From Limnohabitans sp. T6-5 (GTDB lineage: Bacteria; Pseudomonadota; Gammaproteobacteria; Burkholderiales; Burkholderiaceae_C): DNA of 64,000 nt. Shown here one piece after another: positions 1 to 8,137 of the stretch. Positions within the stretch are counted from its first letter, which is position 1; each line of letters begins with the position of its first letter. Location of the stretch: assembly GCF_003063315.1 (NCBI RefSeq), contig NZ_NERV01000003.1, positions 620,001-684,000 on the forward strand. Reading direction: 5' to 3'. The notes below the pieces were generated by a model. The model ran no database searches, had not been told where the DNA came from, and worked only from the letters and a program-made list of their open reading frames with translations. Made by a program: the position numbers and the translations under genes.

Positions 1-534
1 GGCCCGGTGCAGATCGCGGGCTTTTCGTTTGGTGGCATGACGGGGGCGCTTTGGTTGGCCGAGTTTCCCGACGATGCGCAGGCCCTGGTGCTGGTGGGCG
101 CACCCGGCATGGGCTTGTCTTCTGCCCAGCGCACATCCCTCAAGGGCTGGCGCCACCTGGCCACAGCGGAGGCGCAAGACGAGGTGCACCGCTACAACTT
201 GATGGCCCTGATGCTGCAGCACCCCGAGAGTCTGGACAAGTTGGCGCTCGAGGTGCACCGCGCCAATGTGCAACGCGACCGCATGCCGCGCCGCCGCCTG
301 TCGAGCACACCCATCGTGGCCGAAGCGCTGCCGCGGGTTCGCGCCCGGGTCAGCGCCATTTACGGTGAGCACGACGCCCTGTACACGGGCCGTCTGCCCG
401 AGCTGCGCGCGGCGATCATGCGGCTGTCACCAAACTGGGGCCAATGGCACACCGTCCCCGGGGCGGGGCATTGGGTGGTTTACGAGGCGGCTGACGCCTT
501 CAATGCCGCGTTGTTGAAAGTATTGGCTTTGTAG
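1..534 (+). CDS. alpha/beta hydrolase, 5'-truncated by window edge
   Basis: The reading frame is open from base 1, so the N-terminus lies outside the window. The fragment starts with the nucleophile elbow G-F-S-F-G-G (residues 7-12), where Ser would be the catalytic nucleophile. An acid candidate lies in YGEHDALYTGR and the catalytic His in GAGHWVVYE near the end. This is the usual serine-hydrolase triad order. The substrate cannot be read from the fold. It ends at TAG 532-534, just before a REP-like palindrome. Confidence 0.85.
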   Translation, partial: GPVQIAGFSFGGMTGALWLAEFPDDAQALVLVGAPGMGLSSAQRTSLKGWRHLATAEAQDEVHRYNLMALMLQHPESLDKLALEVHRANVQRDRMPRRRLSSTPIVAEALPRVRARVSAIYGEHDALYTGRLPELRAAIMRLSPNWGQWHTVPGAGHWVVYEAADAFNAALLKVLAL

Positions 535-541
535 CTGTGTT

Positions 542-651
542 GTGTGGGAGCGGCGCTCTGTGGGCTTGCTGCTGTGGGGGAGCGGCGCCCTCGCCGCGAA
601 AGAGCGCCCACATACCACAAGCCATCGCCCCGAGGGCGGGGCTCCCACAAT
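542..651. repeat. REP-like palindromic element, family A
   Basis: A GC-rich stretch between two convergent genes. It carries GTGGGGGAGCGGCGCC followed by TCGCCGCGAAAGAGC, and then, at 618-651, the complement of GGGAGCCCCGCCCTCGG. The same modules in the opposite orientation occur at 19402-19475 and 19501-19573. A shortened half copy (tgtgggagcggcgctc) lies at 542-558. It has no coding potential of its own and is probably a mobile REP/BIME-type repeat. Confidence 0.7.
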
Positions 652-693
652 GGATGCCATAGCCCGAGGGCATGGCACCTGTATCAGAACGCC

Positions 694-1131
694 TCAGCCC
701 TTGATGGCCGAAACGGCCGCCCGCAGGCCCAGCAGGTAGCTGTCCACGCCGAAACCAGCGATCTGGCCTTTGGCAATGGGGGCGATCACCGAGTGGTGGC
801 GGAATTCTTCGCGGGCGTGGATGTTGGACATGTGCACCTCGATGATGGGGCACTTCAGGATGGCCAGCGCGTCGCGGATGCCGTAGCTGTAATGCGTCCA
901 GGCCCCAGCGTTGATCAGCACCGCTTGGGTGCCGTCGGTGTGGGCGCGGTGGATGCGCTCGGCCATTTCGCCTTCGATGTTGGTCTGGAAGCACTCGACT
1001 TCGGCGCCCAGTTCTTGGCCCAGTGCCACCAGCTGGGCGTCGATTTCGGCCAGGGTGATGGTGCCGTACTGCGCAGGGTCGCGCTTGCCGAACATGTTGA
1101 GGTTGATGCCGTTGAGGGTCAGGATTTTCAT
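694..1131 (-). CDS. aroQ: 3-dehydroquinate dehydratase, type II (AroQ)
   Basis: Converts 3-dehydroquinate to 3-dehydroshikimate in the shikimate pathway (cytoplasmic dodecamer). The 145 residues match the family length. Landmarks are the N-terminal substrate loop with Arg and Tyr (GKRDPAQYG), NIEGEMAERIHRA, NAGAWTHYSYGIRDAL and EVHMSNIHAREEFRHHS with the catalytic His. Three positions differ from the textbook motifs: NGINLN for NGPNLN, TNIEGE for SNHEGE and NAGAW for NPGAY. The start MKILTLNGIN was chosen because it begins the first beta strand. An upstream in-frame ATG would add 12 residues. Confidence 0.93.
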   Translation of the reverse strand: MKILTLNGINLNMFGKRDPAQYGTITLAEIDAQLVALGQELGAEVECFQTNIEGEMAERIHRAHTDGTQAVLINAGAWTHYSYGIRDALAILKCPIIEVHMSNIHAREEFRHHSVIAPIAKGQIAGFGVDSYLLGLRAAVSAIKG

Positions 1132-1218
1132 GGTGGTGTGCAAGGACTTGTGGGCCTGAGCCGACATTGTCGGTCATTTGCGGCAAGATGGCGGCTGTTG
1201 ACCCGATGCAAAAAAACC

Positions 1219-1875
1219 ATGACCACTACCCTCAAAATCGATTTCGTCTCCGACATTGCCTGCCCCTGGTGCGCCGTTGGGCTGTATTCCCTCGAAAAAG
1301 CCCTTGACCGACTGCAAGGCGAAGTCCAAGTCGAGATGCATTTTCAGCCTTTTGAACTCAACCCCCACATGCCTGCGGGTGGGCAGGACCTGACCGAGCA
1401 CATCACCGAAAAGTACGGCTCCACGCCCGAGCAGCAGGCCCAGATGCGCGAGAACATCCGCCAGCGCGGCGCCGAGGTGGGCTTTGCCTTTGCGCCCGGT
1501 GGCCGGGGGCGCGTCTACAACACCTTCAACGCCCACCGCCTGCTGCACTGGTCGGCGGGGCAGGGCGAGGGCATGCAGCGCGCGCTCAAGAAAGCCCTGC
1601 TGGCGTCCTACCAGGGCCGCGCCGAATGCATCGAAGACGACGCCGTGCTGCTGCAGGCGGTGCAAACCGCTGGCCTGTCTGTGGAGGCGGCCCGCGAGGT
1701 GCTGGCCAGCCAGGCCTTTGCCGACGAGGTGCGTGCCCAAGAGCGCTACTACCAGCAGGCGGGTATCCATTCAGTGCCTGCGGTCATCATCAACGACCGG
1801 CACCTGATCTCGGGCGGTCAGCCCGCCGAGGTGTTTGAGCAGGCTTTGCGCCAAATCGCGGCGCAAAGCCTGTAG
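1219..1875 (+). CDS. DsbA-family (FrnE-like) oxidoreductase
   Basis: 218 residues with a thioredoxin fold holding an all-helical insert, as in FrnE/DsbA-like proteins. The CPWC redox motif is at residues 15-18 and the cis-Pro loop is in GIHSVPAVIIN near the C-terminus. No signal peptide is visible, so it is probably cytoplasmic. The frame is open well upstream, but ATG 1219 begins the recognisable beta strand (MTTTLKIDFVSDIACPWC) and gives the family length. It is divergent from aroQ with an 87-bp gap. The client is unknown. Confidence 0.88.
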   Translation: MTTTLKIDFVSDIACPWCAVGLYSLEKALDRLQGEVQVEMHFQPFELNPHMPAGGQDLTEHITEKYGSTPEQQAQMRENIRQRGAEVGFAFAPGGRGRVYNTFNAHRLLHWSAGQGEGMQRALKKALLASYQGRAECIEDDAVLLQAVQTAGLSVEAAREVLASQAFADEVRAQERYYQQAGIHSVPAVIINDRHLISGGQPAEVFEQALRQIAAQSL

Positions 1876-1893
1876 GGCACCGAGGCCTGAGCC

Positions 1894-2694
1894 ATGGTCG
1901 ATCGCTTGCCGGTGTTGTTTGTCTCGCATTGCTCGCCCATGTTCGCCCTGAACCCGGGCAGCACCGGCCAGGCCTTACAGGCCTGGATGCAGGCCCATGC
2001 GCCTGCCGAGCGCCTGCGCGGCATCGTGCTCATGTCGCCGCACTGGATGACCCGTGGCCTTGGCGTCATGTCCAACCCGCAGCCGCCGACCTGGCACGAC
2101 TTTGGCGGCTTTCCGCCGGCTTTGTACGAACTGCAGTACCCCGCACCGGGTGACCCGGCGCTGGCCCACAGGATGCTGGATCTGCTGAGTGCAGCGGGCC
2201 TGCCCGCAGGCGCTGACCCTGAGCGGCCGTTTGACCATGGCGCCTGGGTGCCATTGCGGTACATGGCACCTTTGGCGCAGGTGCCGGTGGTGCAGTTGTC
2301 TTTGCCGGCCTACGGGACCCCGGCCGACATTTACGCCATCGGGCAAGCCTTGGCACCCTTGCGTGAGGAGGGCATCTTGCTGATGGGCTCGGGCAGCATG
2401 ACGCACAACCTGTTCGAGTTGCGCCGAGAAGAAGGCCCGACCGAGCCTTATGTGTCGGCGTTTTGCGGCTGGGTCGAGGGCACCCTGCGCCTGGGCGATC
2501 TGGCGGCCATGCTGGACTACCGCCGAACAGCACCGCACGCCGAGCGGGCTCACCCTACGGACGAGCACTTTCGCACGATCTACTTTGCCTTGGGCGCGGC
2601 AGGCTGGGGTCAGGCAGGCGGTCCACAGCCTGACTACATCAGCCACGAGGTGATTTACACCTCTTTGTCGATGGACGCTTTCAGCCTGCATTGA
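1894..2694 (+). CDS. ygiD: DODA-type extradiol ring-cleavage dioxygenase
   Basis: 266-residue class III extradiol dioxygenase of the DODA/YgiD group, which opens catechol-type rings such as 4,5-DOPA using a bound divalent metal. Candidate metal and acid-base residues are His12 (VSHCSPMFAL), His50 (LMSPHWMTRG), the His in FDHGAWVPL and the His in GSGSMTHNL. The C-terminal HEVIYTSLSMDAF matches the family end. It follows the DsbA-like gene by 18 bp and precedes the DCC gene by 9 bp, so the genes are probably co-transcribed. The natural substrate is not inferable. Confidence 0.88.
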   Translation: MVDRLPVLFVSHCSPMFALNPGSTGQALQAWMQAHAPAERLRGIVLMSPHWMTRGLGVMSNPQPPTWHDFGGFPPALYELQYPAPGDPALAHRMLDLLSAAGLPAGADPERPFDHGAWVPLRYMAPLAQVPVVQLSLPAYGTPADIYAIGQALAPLREEGILLMGSGSMTHNLFELRREEGPTEPYVSAFCGWVEGTLRLGDLAAMLDYRRTAPHAERAHPTDEHFRTIYFALGAAGWGQAGGPQPDYISHEVIYTSLSMDAFSLH

Positions 2695-2703
2695 GCACAC
2701 CAC

Positions 2704-3090
2704 ATGAACTCGCCTGAACTCACGGTTTACTTTGATGGCAGCTGCCCCTTGTGCCGCCGCGAAATCGCGCTGTATCGTCGGCTGCCAGCCAGCCAAGCCC
2801 TGCAATGGGTGGATGTGAGTGCTGGGCAGGCCTTGGGGCAGGGGCTTTCGTGTGATGCGGCCATGCGGCGTTTTCATGTGCGCGAGGCGAGCGGCCGTTT
2901 GCTCAGCGGTGGCGCCGCTTTTGCCAGTTTGTGGCGGGCCTTGCCCGGCTGGCGTGTGCTGGGTTGGGTGTTCGCTTGGCCACCGCTGTCTTGGTTGCTG
3001 GAGTTGAGTTACCGCGGTTTTTTGCCCCTGCGCCCCGGACTGCAGCGCCTGGCCAGGCGTTGGACGCGCGAACCGGATGCCTCCCAATGA
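2704..3090 (+). CDS. DCC-family thiol-disulfide oxidoreductase (DUF393)
   Basis: 128 residues starting with the DCC signature YFDGSCPLCRREIALYRRL, that is DGxCPLC with the redox Cys pair at about residues 15 and 18. A hydrophobic stretch near residues 80-100 (RVLGWVFAWPPLSWLLEL) is typical of the family. The biochemical role of DCC proteins is poorly known. Its stop codon overlaps the next start (ATGA at 3087-3090), so translation is probably coupled to the FGE-like gene. Confidence 0.88.
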   Translation: MNSPELTVYFDGSCPLCRREIALYRRLPASQALQWVDVSAGQALGQGLSCDAAMRRFHVREASGRLLSGGAAFASLWRALPGWRVLGWVFAWPPLSWLLELSYRGFLPLRPGLQRLARRWTREPDASQ

Positions 3091-3806
3091 CATGGGCCTT
3101 GGTCAAGGTGTGCGCTTTGCTATGGCTGAGCACCGGGCTTGCACAGGCACAGATTGGCGAGCGTGTGGCGCTCGAAGGGCTGGGTGGCTTGCAGTTCGAT
3201 CGCACCGAGGTGACCATGGGGCAGTTCGAGCGCTACGTGCAGGCCACGGGCGTGCGCACCCGCGCCGAGCTGGAAGGGGGCGGGTTTGAGTATGTGGGGG
3301 GCTGGCAGCGCCGTGCAGGTTGGACTTGGCGGCAACCCGATGGCGAGCCAGCGTCGGCGCAGTTACCCGCGGTGCACCTCACGCACGCAGAAGCTACAGC
3401 GTATTGCCGTTGGGCCGGGGGGCGTTTGCCCACTGCCGCCGAGTGGCGTGCTGCCGCTTTCACAGAGCTGCGTGCGGCCCCACCTGCGCCTTGGGTTCGT
3501 GGCAAGACCTACCCCTGGCCCACGGGCGAGAGCCCGCAAGGGGCCAATACCAGCGACCCCGACCCTTGGCCACGCGCGGCCCCCGTGACGCAGACCCGGG
3601 CCGGGGTCAACGGCCTGCACGACATGGGGGCGAATGTGTGGGAGTGGGCCGCAGATGCCCGGGGCAACGAGCGCCAAACGCTGGGCGGCTCCTGGTGGTA
3701 TCCGGCTGGCCAGATGAAGGCCGATGTGCAGGCGTGGAAACCGGCCGATGTTTATGTGGTCTACATCGGCTTTCGTTGCGTGTACGAGGCAGGGGGCAAG
3801 CCGTGA
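3087..3806 (+). CDS. secreted formylglycine-generating-enzyme (SUMF1/EgtB-like) domain protein
   Basis: 239 residues with a short signal peptide (VKVCALLWLSTGLAQA) and an FGE-sulfatase fold. Landmarks are FDRTEVTMGQFERYV, the core YCRWAGGRLPTAAEWRAAAF, GANVWEWAADA, LGGSWW and the closing YIGFRCVYE. Family members include formylglycine-generating enzymes, EgtB-like sulfoxide synthases and non-catalytic relatives. I do not see the Cys pair of bona fide FGE, so a modifying activity is unproven. The start overlaps the preceding stop (ATGA) and the stop overlaps the next GTG start (GTGA). Confidence 0.85.
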   Translation: MTWALVKVCALLWLSTGLAQAQIGERVALEGLGGLQFDRTEVTMGQFERYVQATGVRTRAELEGGGFEYVGGWQRRAGWTWRQPDGEPASAQLPAVHLTHAEATAYCRWAGGRLPTAAEWRAAAFTELRAAPPAPWVRGKTYPWPTGESPQGANTSDPDPWPRAAPVTQTRAGVNGLHDMGANVWEWAADARGNERQTLGGSWWYPAGQMKADVQAWKPADVYVVYIGFRCVYEAGGKP

Positions 3807-4516
3807 TCCAGGCGGTGTTTGCGGGCATGCACAGTTTGCGAAATGGCTACCGTGCCTTGGTGATTGGCGCCAGCGGGGCGCTCGGGCAGGCGTTTGTGCA
3901 GGCCTTGAAGACCGACCCGCGATGCGCTGAGGTGCAAGCCGTCTCGCGTGGGCAGCCTTGCGACTGGGACCTCAGCGATGCGGCCACCCTGACGGCACTG
4001 GCTGCGCAGCTGCAAGGACCCTGGCAGCTGGTGGTGGACGCCACCGGGGCCCTCACGCTGGGTGGCCAAGGCCCTGAAAAGCGCTTGCCCGAACTGGATG
4101 CCGCGCGGCTGCTGCACAGCTTGCAGGTCAATGCGGTGGGGCCTGCCATTTTGTTGCAGCAATTGAGCCTGCAGCTGGCACGCGGCGAGCGCGTCATCTG
4201 GGCCAAGCTCTCAGCGCGTGTGGGCAGCATCGAAGACAACCGCAAAGGCGGCTGGTACGGCTACCGCGCCGCCAAAGCCGCGCTCAATCAACTCATGCAA
4301 ACGGCCGCCATCGAACTGGCGCGCCAACGTCCGCTGGCCGTGGTGGCTGCCTTGCAACCCGGCACCGTGCGCTCGGCCTTGAGCCAGCCTTTTGTCGGTG
4401 ACGATGCCATGGACCCCGCGGTGTCTGCGCAGCGCCTGCTGGCGGTGCTTGACGTACTGGAGCCAACGGGCAGGGCGCAGTTTGTCGACCATCTGGGGCA
4501 GCACATTCCTTGGTGA
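3803..4516 (+). CDS. short-chain dehydrogenase/reductase (C-factor-like)
   Basis: Rossmann-fold SDR with the dinucleotide motif GASGALGQA near the N-terminus, a Ser at the active-site strand (AKLSARVGS) and the YGYRAAK catalytic Tyr/Lys. It resembles the short CsgA/YciK-like SDRs. GTG 3803 overlaps the upstream stop (GTGA) and has a GGGGG ribosome site 8 bp before it. ATG 3827 is the alternative, giving a start at MHSLRNGYRALVIG. A decayed copy of its central part lies at 5341-5697. Confidence 0.85.
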   Translation: MIQAVFAGMHSLRNGYRALVIGASGALGQAFVQALKTDPRCAEVQAVSRGQPCDWDLSDAATLTALAAQLQGPWQLVVDATGALTLGGQGPEKRLPELDAARLLHSLQVNAVGPAILLQQLSLQLARGERVIWAKLSARVGSIEDNRKGGWYGYRAAKAALNQLMQTAAIELARQRPLAVVAALQPGTVRSALSQPFVGDDAMDPAVSAQRLLAVLDVLEPTGRAQFVDHLGQHIPW

Positions 4517-4574
4517 TGCAGGTGGCTGGGCGACAATGCAGCCCAATTCAAACAATTCAGGGAACGGGTGCGGT

Positions 4575-5204
4575 ATGGGTGGGCACACATGGTGGTTGTT
4601 CGTGGGCATGACTTTTGTCGTCTCGGCCACGCCGGGGCCCAACATGCTGCTGGTGATGAGCCACGGTGCGCGTTTTGGCTGGCGCAAGGCGGTCATGACC
4701 ATGGCCGGATGCATGAGCGCCTTGCTGAGCATGATGAGCCTGTCGGCCGCAGGGCTGGGGGCGGTGCTGCACACCTCACCCACGCTGTTTGATGCTTTGC
4801 GCTACATGGGTGCGGCCTACCTGGCTTATTTGGGCTACAGGCTTTGTATTGCACCCACTCAAGGCGCGCATGCGGGTGAAGCCATGACAGACGCTGCAGC
4901 CCAGCGCAGTGGCGGGTCCTTGTACCGCGCGGGCCTGGCCGTGGCCGCCAGCAACCCCAAGGCCATCGTGTTTGCGGCGGCATTTTTCCCTCAGTTCATC
5001 CAGCCCGGGTCGCCCGCTTTGCCGCAGTTTGGGATTTTGCTGGCCACATTCACCTTGATCGAGGTGGCTTGGTACGGCATTTACGCGGTGAGCGGTCACA
5101 AGCTCTCGCCTTATTTGCAGCGACCAGAGGTGCTCAAAACCTTCAACCGCCTGACCGGTGGCGTGTTTGTGGGCTTTGCCGCACTCATGGCGGTCAGCCG
5201 CTGA
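4575..5204 (+). CDS. LysE/RhtB-family amino-acid exporter
   Basis: 209 residues with about six membrane segments. The family fingerprint TPGPNMLLVMSHGARFGWRKA lies in the first helix and loop, and SNPKAIVFAAAFFPQFI follows later. LysE-family proteins export amino acids or their derivatives; the substrate is unknown here. ATG 4575 (MGGHTWWLF) fits the family N-terminus. ATG 4536 is in frame and would add 13 polar residues. It is read in the same direction as the SDR with a short gap. Confidence 0.88.
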   Translation: MGGHTWWLFVGMTFVVSATPGPNMLLVMSHGARFGWRKAVMTMAGCMSALLSMMSLSAAGLGAVLHTSPTLFDALRYMGAAYLAYLGYRLCIAPTQGAHAGEAMTDAAAQRSGGSLYRAGLAVAASNPKAIVFAAAFFPQFIQPGSPALPQFGILLATFTLIEVAWYGIYAVSGHKLSPYLQRPEVLKTFNRLTGGVFVGFAALMAVSR

Positions 5205-5340
5205 GTGCCGAAGTGTTCATGCGGGGTTACCCCCAGCGGCTGTGCGCCAAGCTGTGGATAACACCTTGGACAAGCCTTGAAGTCCGCATGCCTGTTGACC
5301 GGGCGGGCGATGCCTAAAAAACAGGCGCTCGGTGCGTCAG

Positions 5341-5697
5341 TCCAGGGCCTTGGCGATTTGGTGGCGGGCCACGGTGGGCTTAGGGCATTGGCCCTGAAAA
5401 ATGCATGCAGTAACTCGATGGCGGCACAGCCTGTAGATCAATGCGGTGGGACCAGCGTTGAGGAAGCAGCTCAGTCCGTGGCTGGCCCGTCGCGAGCGCG
5501 TCATCTGGGCCAAGCTGTCGGTTTGTTTGGGCATCATCGAAGACAACCACAAAAGCGACGGGTACTGCGACCGATCTGCCAAGCCAGCACGCACCCAGCT
5601 CGTGCAGACCGAAGCGATTGAAATCAGTCGACAGCGCCTGCGGGTGTTGGTGGTCGCCCCGCTGCGAGGTATCGGTAGCGGTAGTGCACGCTACTGA
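5341..5697 (+). pseudogene. frameshifted remnant of an SDR related to the gene at 3803-4516
   Basis: Bases 5341-5400 align with 4021-4080 without gaps, ending in the same ggccctgaaaa. Bases 5441 onward align with 4131 onward after about 13 deleted bases, which shifts the frame. The second part (5446-5697) still reads RERVIWAKLS...GIIEDNHK in the SDR frame, against GERVIWAKLS...GSIEDNRK in the intact gene. The catalytic YxxxK has decayed: YGYRAAK has become YCDRSAK, so the Tyr is lost. Neither end is complete. Bases 5205-5340 and 5698-5856 hold nothing I recognise. Confidence 0.82.
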
Positions 5698-5856
5698 ATC
5701 AGTCCTGTTAGGGCAATGACTTGCAGGATTCACTTGCGGCTCAGATGGGCCTCATGCAGGCATTCGACACAGCACCCGTCTCAGTCCGTGGGCTATTTCT
5801 GGATTACTGGGGAAACCGCATTCCTTGCTGAGGTCGGCTGCCACACGCGGCGTCTG

Positions 5857-6288
5857 TCACGGTACACAACCACGCACCGCATTGGCCAGCTGTGCATGCG
5901 AGACCGCCTGCGCGGTCACGATCGTGCAGACCAGACTCTTTTGCAGAAAGACGCAGCCCTGATCGGGCAAGATCTGCACACGCTCACCCAGCGGCGTTTG
6001 TACCTGCTCGCAAGTATTCAGTGCATCTTGCTGCTGTTTCCAACGCACACGGGGTGGCAGTTTCTGTCGCCAGGCTGGGTCGAGTTCTGCCAGTGCGGCG
6101 CCCCTGTCCGAACAGTCCTCTGGCCCGGTTTTGAGTGGCGCGATGAAACGGATGTCACCGGTTTGCGCGTTGACTTCGATGGTGCGGTACTCGCAGATAA
6201 TCTCTGGATTTTCGGCGGCCTGTAAAGGCACCGCCGTCAGAAGAGGCATCAGCCAGAGGAGGACATATGCGTTGAATTTAGCTCGCAT
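5857..6288 (-). CDS. small secreted Cys-containing protein (family of three in this window)
   Basis: 143 residues with a signal peptide (AYVLLWLMPLLTAVPLQA) and a C-terminal module with spaced Cys residues: TCEQ..., QGCVFLQKSLVCTIVTAQAVSHAQLANAVRGCVP. The same module is found at 14830-15213 and 15213-15599. In this copy the region equivalent to LGHELRHC is LANAVRGC, so a metal-binding His pair is lost. It starts 8 bp after the stop of the hybrid kinase and is probably co-transcribed with it. ATG 6315 is an alternative start. Function unknown; a periplasmic accessory of the kinase is a guess. Confidence 0.75.
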   Translation of the reverse strand: MRAKFNAYVLLWLMPLLTAVPLQAAENPEIICEYRTIEVNAQTGDIRFIAPLKTGPEDCSDRGAALAELDPAWRQKLPPRVRWKQQQDALNTCEQVQTPLGERVQILPDQGCVFLQKSLVCTIVTAQAVSHAQLANAVRGCVP

Positions 6289-6295
6289 GCTGGCT

Positions 6296-8083
6296 TCAGG
6301 CGCTGCGGCGCGCATGTTCAAGGACTTTCTTGCTGAGCAGGATGCGGTCAAAGGGTTTGACCATGGATTCGTTCATGCCGACGGCCAAGCAACGTTCATG
6401 CTCGCGGGCATCGTTGTTCGCTGTCAGGGCAATGATGGGGGTATAGCACAGCGGTGGGGGCAATTCGGTGCGCACCTTGCGGGCGGTTTCAAAGCCGTCC
6501 ATGTCGGGCATCAGGAGATCCAGCAAGACCACGTCGTAGTGACCATCGCGGATTTTTTCAAAAGCCTGCCGCCCCCCTTCTGCTTGGTCGATTTCGGCTT
6601 GCAGCAACTGGCGGCGCAGCTGCAATGAAGCAACTTGCCGGTTCAATGGATTGTCATCGACGATGAGGATGCGCACAGGCCCTTGATCTGCGAGTGGCTC
6701 ATCCGACCTGATGCGCGACTGCAGTGGCGCTGTGCTCTGGCACGGTAAGCTGATGTAAAAGCGGCTGCCTTTCCCGCCCGTGCTATCTACCCCGATTTTG
6801 CCGCCCATGGCCTCAACCAGATTGCGGGTGATGGACAGGCCAAGTCCGTTACCACCAAAACGCTGTGCAATGCTGCTGTCGGCCTGCACAAATTGCCCAA
6901 ACAGCTTGGACTGATTTTCTGCTGAGATGCCAATGCCACTGTCTCGCACCTCGATGTGCAGGATTCCATGCGCCGTGTCCTCAAGGCTCTCTTCGTACTG
7001 GCAGCTCAGGCTCACAAAGCCCTCGGTCGTGAATTTGACCGCGTTACCCAGCAGGTTGACCAGCACCTGTGTGAGTCGGTGTGCATCGCCCAGAATCCAC
7101 AGGGGCACGCCCGACCCCATGTGCAGCGTGTAGCTGATTGGTTTGGTCAGTGCACGCGGCTCAAGGATCATGTAGGACGTGCGCAACGTGTCGTGCAGGT
7201 CAAATGGTTCATGCACGATCCGCAGGGCCCCCGCAGAAATCTGCGAATAGTCCAGCAGATCGTTGATGATCGTCAGCAGGTGTTCTGAAGATTTTTGGAT
7301 GTTTTCAACCTTGGCACGCACATCGTCTGCCAGGTGCTTGTCGTGGTGAATCAGGTCGGCCAGACCAAGGATCGCATTCATGGGTGTGCGCAGTTCGTGA
7401 CTGACGGAGGCCACAAAAATGTCCTTCTGCTTTTGAGCATGCACCAGGTCGTTGCGCATGCGGTGCAACAGCCTCGTGTGGCGGTGCATGCGTTCGAGTC
7501 GTTGCAGACGCAGGCGCTGAAAGCGGTAGAGCAGGCCAGTCTGTAGCGCCAGGATCAGCAGGGCCACCAGTGCGTGCCAGTGCACCAGATGTGATGGCGC
7601 CATGCCCAGCATGACCTCGCCGCCCATCAGAGCGTAGGCGTAAAGCGCCAAAATGAGTAGGGCGGTGCCACCAATCCAGGCATGTGCCTGACGGATGGAA
7701 TGGTCGATCACCGCAGGCAGGCAAGCCCAAGCCAACCAGCCCAGCATGGGCGAAAAAATACCGCCACTGGTCCAGGCCAACGCCAGGGCCTGCCCCAGCA
7801 AAGTCCACTGCGTCAGCCGAACCAGCCTGGGCAATGCCGTGCCCCGCCAGCGCAGTACGAACACCGTCAGGTTCAGCAGCAGGCCCGTCAAATGAAGCTC
7901 AGCTCCTTCGACGTACCCTACCGCCCAGGACACACCAGCAAAAGCGGTATTGGCCAGGGTGAGGATGGCCAGGTAAGTCAGGAACAGCTGGTCGCGTTCA
8001 CCTCGTAAACCCGAGGGTAGCCATGAAGGAAAGGAGGTGCCATGTTGAGCAGCTTTGGCAGTGGAAACGGAGGGGGTGATCAA
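6296..8083 (-). CDS. membrane hybrid sensor histidine kinase with receiver domain
   Basis: 595 residues. Roughly six membrane helices occupy residues 34-190 with no large sensor domain. Then come HisKA (phospho-acceptor His229 in [15 protein letters not shown]), HATPase_c (N-box NLLGNAVK, G-boxes DSGIGIS and GGNGLGLSI) and a C-terminal receiver (DDN at 476-478, Asp522 in [11 protein letters not shown]). The start is TTG 8083, chosen because GAGGA sits 7 bp upstream of it on the minus strand and no in-frame ATG precedes the first helix. Its output partner is not linked. Confidence 0.88.
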   Translation of the reverse strand: MITPSVSTAKAAQHGTSFPSWLPSGLRGERDQLFLTYLAILTLANTAFAGVSWAVGYVEGAELHLTGLLLNLTVFVLRWRGTALPRLVRLTQWTLLGQALALAWTSGGIFSPMLGWLAWACLPAVIDHSIRQAHAWIGGTALLILALYAYALMGGEVMLGMAPSHLVHWHALVALLILALQTGLLYRFQRLRLQRLERMHRHTRLLHRMRNDLVHAQKQKDIFVASVSHELRTPMNAILGLADLIHHDKHLADDVRAKVENIQKSSEHLLTIINDLLDYSQISAGALRIVHEPFDLHDTLRTSYMILEPRALTKPISYTLHMGSGVPLWILGDAHRLTQVLVNLLGNAVKFTTEGFVSLSCQYEESLEDTAHGILHIEVRDSGIGISAENQSKLFGQFVQADSSIAQRFGGNGLGLSITRNLVEAMGGKIGVDSTGGKGSRFYISLPCQSTAPLQSRIRSDEPLADQGPVRILIVDDNPLNRQVASLQLRRQLLQAEIDQAEGGRQAFEKIRDGHYDVVLLDLLMPDMDGFETARKVRTELPPPLCYTPIIALTANNDAREHERCLAVGMNESMVKPFDRILLSKKVLEHARRSA

Positions 8084-8137
8084 TATGTGGTCCTCTTTTT
8101 GAGAACCTTATTATGTATAAGTTTGGAAAGAGAATTT

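Noticed and set aside
5253..5261. TGTGGATAA, the complement of a DnaA box
   Set aside because: A single site with no second box, no AT-rich unwinding region and no dnaA or dnaN nearby, so no origin is called.
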